DNA of 8,758 nt. It comes from UBA668 sp049424465 (lineage in GTDB: Bacteria > Actinomycetota > Acidimicrobiia > Acidimicrobiales > Ilumatobacteraceae). Made by a program: the position numbers and the translations under genes. The first letter of the stretch is position 1. Every line of letters begins with the position of its first letter. The stretch lies in assembly GCA_049424465.1 (NCBI GenBank), contig JBMSSR010000122.1:1-8758 (forward strand), read 5' to 3'. Positions 5,078-8,758 of this stretch are shown here, one piece after another. The notes beneath the pieces are model-generated. The model had not been told where the DNA came from. It saw only the letters and a list, made by a program, of their open reading frames with translations, and ran no database searches.

Positions 5078-6412
5078 GTGACAGACACCACTATCACACC
5101 TGAGGCGGCCGCGGGCGGAGTCCGCGAGCGGTGGCGGTCGTTCCTCGCGTCCACCGAGATCGACACGCGTCTCGCTGGCATGGTGACGGCCCTCATCGTC
5201 ATCTGGGTGGCCTTCCACTCATTGTCGGGCGGCAACTTCATCACCTCGCGCAATCTCTGGAACCTGTCGGTGCAGAGCGCCTCGATCGCTGTCATGGCGA
5301 CCGGCATGGTGCTGATCATCGTGTCGCGCAACATCGACCTGTCGGTCGGCTCGATGCTCGGTCTGCTCGGTTACGTGATGGCCATGGTGCAGACACGGTG
5401 GATCCCCGACACGTTCGGCTTCGGCCTCGAGCGCAAGTTCACCTGGCTCGTGGCGCTCGCCGTCGGGTTGATGCTGGGCGCTGCGCTCGGCGCGGCGCAG
5501 GGCGCCGTCATCTCGTACGGCGGCGTGCCCGCGTTCATCGTCACGCTGGGCGGATTCCTCGTCTTCCGTGGCCTCATCTTCCGCATGGGCGAGCAGGGTC
5601 AGACCCTGTCGCCACTCGACGACCTCTTCCAGCGCCTCGGCGGCGGTCCCGACGGCTCGCTCGGCGCGCTCGGCAGCTGGGTGCTCGGCCTGCTCGGCTG
5701 CGCGGCCATCGTGCTCAGCACCTACTTCGCCCGCTCGCGCCGCAAGCGCTATGACCTCGGCGTGCGGCCGATGGCCGTCGACGTCGGCATCACCGCGGTC
5801 GGCTGCGCCATCGTGCTCGGCCTCGTCTCGTTCGTCGCCATCGGCTACAAGGTGCCCAACACCACCCGCGCCGCGGGCGTGGCGTACCCGGTACTCATCC
5901 TGATGATCGTGACGATGGCCATGGTGTACCTCTCTCGGCGGCGCACGTTCGGCCGCTACGTCTACGCGATCGGCGGCAACCCCGAGGCCGCCGAGCTGGG
6001 CGGCATCGATACGCGCAAGACCATCATGAAGACCTACGTCCTGATGGGCGTGCTGTGCGCGGTCAGCGCAGCCATCCAGACCGCACGGCTCAACTCTGCC
6101 GTCACCAACCTGGGCGTGCAGAACGAACTCGACGTCATCTCGGCTGCGGTGATCGGCGGCACGTCGTTCGCCGGTGGTGTCGGCACCATCGCCGGTGCAG
6201 TGCTCGGCGCCGTCATCATGCAGTCGCTGCGCTCGGGCATGGCGCTGTTGGCCATCGACTCGCCGTCGCAGGACATCGTCGTCGGCGTCGTGCTCGTCAC
6301 TGCAGTGGCCATCGACTCGGCGGTGCGCATGGGCCGCCGCCGTGCCATCGCACTGTCGCTCGTCGTCGGTCTCGTGCTGGCGGCAGTCGTGATCCAGACC
6401 GGACGCCCGTGA
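5078..6412 (+). CDS. xylH: D-xylose ABC transporter permease XylH
   Basis: This is the integral membrane channel subunit of the CUT2 importer. The 444 residues, from a GTG start, show about ten or more hydrophobic segments: near 34-50, 64-83, 88-105, 121-145, 150-168, 198-217, 233-256, 268-285, and several from about 313 to the C-terminus. RNIDLSVGS (84-92) is the family motif of ribose/xylose permeases. GGNPEAAELGGI (299-310) is the cytoplasmic coupling segment that contacts the ATPase. The basic loop RSRRKR (219-224), with an extra membrane segment before and after it, is characteristic of XylH and makes it longer than RbsC (about 320 residues). E. coli XylH is about 393 residues. The stop overlaps an ATG (TGATG) 15 bases before the preferred xylG start. 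Confidence 0.92.
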   Translation: MTDTTITPEAAAGGVRERWRSFLASTEIDTRLAGMVTALIVIWVAFHSLSGGNFITSRNLWNLSVQSASIAVMATGMVLIIVSRNIDLSVGSMLGLLGYVMAMVQTRWIPDTFGFGLERKFTWLVALAVGLMLGAALGAAQGAVISYGGVPAFIVTLGGFLVFRGLIFRMGEQGQTLSPLDDLFQRLGGGPDGSLGALGSWVLGLLGCAAIVLSTYFARSRRKRYDLGVRPMAVDVGITAVGCAIVLGLVSFVAIGYKVPNTTRAAGVAYPVLILMIVTMAMVYLSRRRTFGRYVYAIGGNPEAAELGGIDTRKTIMKTYVLMGVLCAVSAAIQTARLNSAVTNLGVQNELDVISAAVIGGTSFAGGVGTIAGAVLGAVIMQSLRSGMALLAIDSPSQDIVVGVVLVTAVAIDSAVRMGRRRAIALSLVVGLVLAAVVIQTGRP

Positions 6413-6415
6413 TGC

Positions 6416-6421
6416 AGGAGG
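6416..6421 (+). promoter_or_regulatory. Ribosome-binding site of xylG
   Basis: AGGAGG is a perfect Shine-Dalgarno sequence five bases before GTG 6427. It favours this GTG over the in-frame ATG at 6412, which overlaps the xylH stop and has no such site. Confidence 0.8.
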
Positions 6422-6426
6422 CAACA

Positions 6427-7185
6427 GTGACCGAGACCACCACCCGCGTCCCGCTGGTCGAGATGCGCGACATCCGCGTGTCGTTCGGCGGCATCCACGC
6501 TGTCGACGGCGTCACCGTGTCGCTGTACCCCGGCGAGGTCGTCGCCCTCGTCGGCGGCAACGGCGCCGGCAAGTCCACGCTCATGCACACGCTGGCCGGT
6601 GCACACCCGGCCGACTCGGGCGAGATCCTCGTCAACGGCACGCCGGTCAACATCCAGAACCCGCGCGACGCGCGTCACTTCGGCATCGAGGTCATCTACC
6701 AAAAGCTCGCGCTGGCCGACAACATCGACGCTGCGGGCAACATGTTCCTCGGTCGCGAGCTGCGCACCAGGTCGGGGTCGCTCGACGACTCGGCGATGGC
6801 ATCTGCGACGCGCGACGTGCTCAAGCGCCTCAACCCTCGCTTCAAGAACCTGAAGACCCCGGTGAAGTCGCTGTCGGGCGGTCAGCGCCAGTCGGTGGCG
6901 ATCGCCCGTGCAGTGCACTTCAACGCGAAGATCCTCATCATGGACGAGCCCACTGCAGCGCTCGGACCGGCCGAGACGGCGCAGGTGCGCGACCTGATCA
7001 CGCAGCTGAAGTCAGAGGGCATCGGCATCTTCCTCATCAGCCACGACATCCACGACGTGTTCGACCTGGCCGACCGCATCAGCGTGATGGCACAGGGTCG
7101 TCTGGTCGACACGGTCGACAAGAACAAGGTCACCAAGGACGACGTGCTGGGCATGATCATCATGGGCAAGAAGCCCGCTGCCTGA
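6427..7185 (+). CDS. xylG: Half-size CUT2 sugar ABC transporter ATPase (XylG/FrcA type)
   Basis: This is the cytoplasmic ATP-hydrolysing subunit that powers XylH. All ATPase motifs are present once: Walker A GGNGAGKST (43-51), Q-loop Gln92 in IYQKLALADN, signature LSGGQ (149-153), Walker B ILIMDEP with Asp173 and Glu174, and H-loop His206 in LISHDIHDVFDLAD. The GTG start gives 252 residues; starting at ATG 6412 would add five. E. coli XylG and RbsA are about 500 residues with two tandem cassettes. This protein has only one and the gene ends normally, so it is a natural half-size form like FrcA, presumably working as a homodimer. PTAALG after the Walker B motif is common in that half-size group. 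The xylH-xylG spacing of 14 bases indicates one operon. The symbol is assigned from context; the true substrate is set by XylF. Confidence 0.9.
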   Translation: MTETTTRVPLVEMRDIRVSFGGIHAVDGVTVSLYPGEVVALVGGNGAGKSTLMHTLAGAHPADSGEILVNGTPVNIQNPRDARHFGIEVIYQKLALADNIDAAGNMFLGRELRTRSGSLDDSAMASATRDVLKRLNPRFKNLKTPVKSLSGGQRQSVAIARAVHFNAKILIMDEPTAALGPAETAQVRDLITQLKSEGIGIFLISHDIHDVFDLADRISVMAQGRLVDTVDKNKVTKDDVLGMIIMGKKPAA

Positions 7186-7199
7186 GTGCCGAACGGCTG

Positions 7200-7231
7200 A
7201 GTGGTCGGTCCGGGCTCGCTGACCGGCCGCT
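7200..7231 (+). terminator. Hairpin between convergent genes, likely terminator of xylFHG
   Basis: AGTGGTCGGTC (7200-7210) pairs over 11 bp with GACCGGCCGCT (7221-7231) around a 10-base loop. Two of the pairs are U-G wobbles on the plus strand and become A-C mismatches on the other strand, so the stem is stronger in the xylG transcript. No T-tract follows, as is common in high-GC actinobacteria. It fills the 63-base gap between the two stop codons. A direct repeat CTGACCGG also occurs at 7219-7226 and 7233-7240. Confidence 0.45.
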
Positions 7232-7248
7232 ACTGACCGGTCGTGGCG

Positions 7249-8758
7249 TCAGCGTGGCTGCCACTGCTGCGGGGCTGAGGCGCCTCGCTCGACGACCCAG
7301 AACGAGTCGGCCTGCACGGAGAGCCACGGGCCGGGGGCGGCACCGGGGAACGTGATGCGCACCTCCGCAGACGTCGCAGTGCCCAAGCCGACGTGCAGCC
7401 AGCCGGCCGAACCGCTGGCGTGGCCGCCGCCGACGGTGACCTCGTGCGTGATGGTCCGGTCGCCGAGCCGCACCTCGACCCATGCACCGACCGCGTCGAC
7501 GTTCGGCGCCGACTGGCGCAGCCGCAGCCCCACCCAGTGGCCGGTGGCGGTCGGCGAGTCGGCAGTCCCCGTGCCGACGTTGCGCCACACCTCGGCCCGG
7601 GTGCGGCGATTGACCACCACCAGGTCGAGCAGGCCGTCGAGGTTGAGGTCGACGACGGCGGCACCCCGCGACCTCACGGCGGTCGCGATGCCAGCCTCGG
7701 TGCCTGCCTCGACGAACGTGCCATCGGGCTGGCCGAGCAGCAGGTTGTTGGGGTCGAACGACGCATAGTCGGGTTGCGCATCGACGTTGCCCTTGGCGAC
7801 GAACAGATCGATGAGACCGTCGTTGTTCAGGTCGGCGAACGCGGGGTGCCATGCCGTCGAGGGCAGCACGTCGCCCCCGGTGTACGGGCGCTGCGCAGTG
7901 ACGCCGCGCTCGAGCGCGATGTCGCGGTAGCTCGGGCCGGTCGCGCCGGCGTCGAGCGTCTGCAACTTGTTGTCGGCCTGGCTCGACAGGAAGACCTCGG
8001 GCCTGCCGTCACCGGTCACGTCGTGGCTGGCGATGCCCATGCCCCAGATGGTGACTGGCCGCCAGCCGTCGGCCTCGGTGTACTCGCGCGGGGCCACACC
8101 CGGCTGCACCTGCCACAGCTGCTCCTGCGCGTTGCGGTCGTAGTTGCGGTCGTTGCTGACGCGCAGCGCCATGCCGCCGTCGTGATTCCAGTCGCTCAAC
8201 AGCATCGACAGCGTGCAGTGGCTCGGCAGCTCGACGGGCGGGCCGTAGATGGGGCCCTGCTCGTCGTCGATCGGGCCCTGCCGGTACAGCTCGTTGACGT
8301 CGCAGTCGTACGTGTCGGGCACGAGGTAGTTGCCGAACGCCAGCGTCGGCAGCACGTCGTCGGCCTCCCACGTCGCGCTGAACCCGATCGTCCACTTCGC
8401 AGTGCCGGCGAGGCCGAGTCGGTCGGTGACGTCCTCGAAGCCGCAGTTGCCGGTGCCGCGCAGCACGGCGTTGGTGCCGCGCCGCAGGACGACGAGGTCC
8501 ATCGTCCCGTCGCTGTCGACGTCGAGCGGGTACCCCCCGGTGACGGCGTCGAGGTCGGTGACCGGCGAGTCGAGTTGCTCGAACCGCAGCGCGCCGCCCA
8601 CCTCGCTGCGGTTCAGGTAGAGGGCCGCGGCATTGGTGCCGCCCGCCAGGAACACCTCGGGGAGTCCGTCGTCGTTGCAGTCGAACGTGGCGACGCCGCC
8701 GCCGACGAAGAACGGGAACTCGCCGTCGTACACGTGGTCGATGCCTGCTGTGGCGGCC
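7249..8758 (-). CDS. FG-GAP/ASPIC-UnbV repeat protein (CRTAC1-like), 5' end missing
   Basis: This is a probable secreted or surface beta-propeller protein of unknown function. The frame is open through the right edge, so the true start and any signal peptide are outside; the in-frame GTG at 8733 is not the start, because family-like sequence (TAGIDHVYDGEF) continues upstream of it. About 502 codons are visible. Six calcium-loop-like DxxxDG motifs mark FG-GAP repeats: DCNDDG, DVDSDG, DWNHDG, DVTGDG, DLNNDG and DLNLDG, at residues 18, 71, 181, 238, 301 and 362 counted from 8733. The last 90 residues, from GHWVGLRLR through GGGHASGSAGWLHVGLG, match an ASPIC/UnbV domain. Four cysteines (19, 97, 144, 173) could form disulfides, which fits export. 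It converges on xylG and is probably not part of the xylose operon. Confidence 0.88.
   Translation of the reverse strand, partial: AATAGIDHVYDGEFPFFVGGGVATFDCNDDGLPEVFLAGGTNAAALYLNRSEVGGALRFEQLDSPVTDLDAVTGGYPLDVDSDGTMDLVVLRRGTNAVLRGTGNCGFEDVTDRLGLAGTAKWTIGFSATWEADDVLPTLAFGNYLVPDTYDCDVNELYRQGPIDDEQGPIYGPPVELPSHCTLSMLLSDWNHDGGMALRVSNDRNYDRNAQEQLWQVQPGVAPREYTEADGWRPVTIWGMGIASHDVTGDGRPEVFLSSQADNKLQTLDAGATGPSYRDIALERGVTAQRPYTGGDVLPSTAWHPAFADLNNDGLIDLFVAKGNVDAQPDYASFDPNNLLLGQPDGTFVEAGTEAGIATAVRSRGAAVVDLNLDGLLDLVVVNRRTRAEVWRNVGTGTADSPTATGHWVGLRLRQSAPNVDAVGAWVEVRLGDRTITHEVTVGGGHASGSAGWLHVGLGTATSAEVRITFPGAAPGPWLSVQADSFWVVERGASAPQQWQPR

Noticed and set aside
3743..6424. Long minus-strand open frames opposite xylF and xylH
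   Set aside because: They are antisense shadows, rich in Asp, His, Arg and Gly without domains. xylF and xylH are clear family members on the other strand.
98..8758. Genomic island integrated at the tRNA with a second attachment repeat
   Set aside because: No copy of the tRNA 3' end and no integrase is visible in the window. The idea is kept only as a possibility to check outside the window.
1..8758. CRISPR array, insertion sequence or transposon
   Set aside because: No regularly spaced repeats, transposase-like protein or terminal inverted repeats with target duplications were found on reading either strand.

Overview
The window is high-GC DNA with densely packed genes and strong G/C preference at third codon positions. 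XylA has the long actinobacterial form. Some genes have textbook Shine-Dalgarno sites, while others start a few bases after a -10-like TAnnnT element. Together these suggest an actinobacterium, perhaps a member of the Acidimicrobiia; the lineage is an inference. The core is a divergent D-xylose uptake and catabolism locus of about 7 kb.

Layout, left to right. Bases 1-97 hold no convincing gene and contain an imperfect hairpin. A complete tRNA-Arg(CCT) lies at 98-170 on the plus strand. Facing it with a single base between them is the 3' end of a leftward three-gene unit. Read in the direction of transcription, this unit is a Gfo/Idh/MocA-family sugar or dihydrodiol dehydrogenase (3738-2782), xylose isomerase xylA (2752-1562) and xylulokinase xylB (1560-172). 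xylA and xylB are one base apart. A 148-base divergent control region (3739-3886) follows. It contains a perfect 19-bp palindrome at 3815-3833 (8-bp arms, 3-base centre), a longer interrupted inverted repeat, -10 candidates for both directions, and a small leader hairpin with a strong ribosome-binding site.

To the right runs a CUT2-type ABC importer: lipoprotein xylose-binding protein xylF (3887-4969), permease xylH (5078-6412) and ATPase xylG (6427-7185). Between xylF and xylH lies a striking run of twelve C followed by twelve G. XylG is a single-cassette, half-size ATPase, and the gene order is binding protein, permease, ATPase, as in frcBCA rather than E. coli xylFGH. A hairpin at 7200-7231 separates xylG from a convergent gene for a secreted-type FG-GAP/ASPIC-UnbV (CRTAC1-like) repeat protein. 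That gene runs off the right edge, so its 5' end is missing.

How it works together: XylF captures xylose outside the membrane, and XylH and XylG import it. XylA isomerises it to xylulose and XylB phosphorylates that to xylulose 5-phosphate for the pentose phosphate pathway. The dehydrogenase heading the catabolic unit could add an oxidative branch (xylose to xylonolactone) or handle a related sugar; its substrate cannot be read from sequence. No regulator gene is present, so whatever binds the divergent palindrome is encoded elsewhere. No mobile element, CRISPR array or wholly new system was recognised. The most unusual elements are the C12G12 intercistronic palindrome, the perfect operator-like palindrome, the apparently leaderless starts of the leftward genes and the abutting tRNA.
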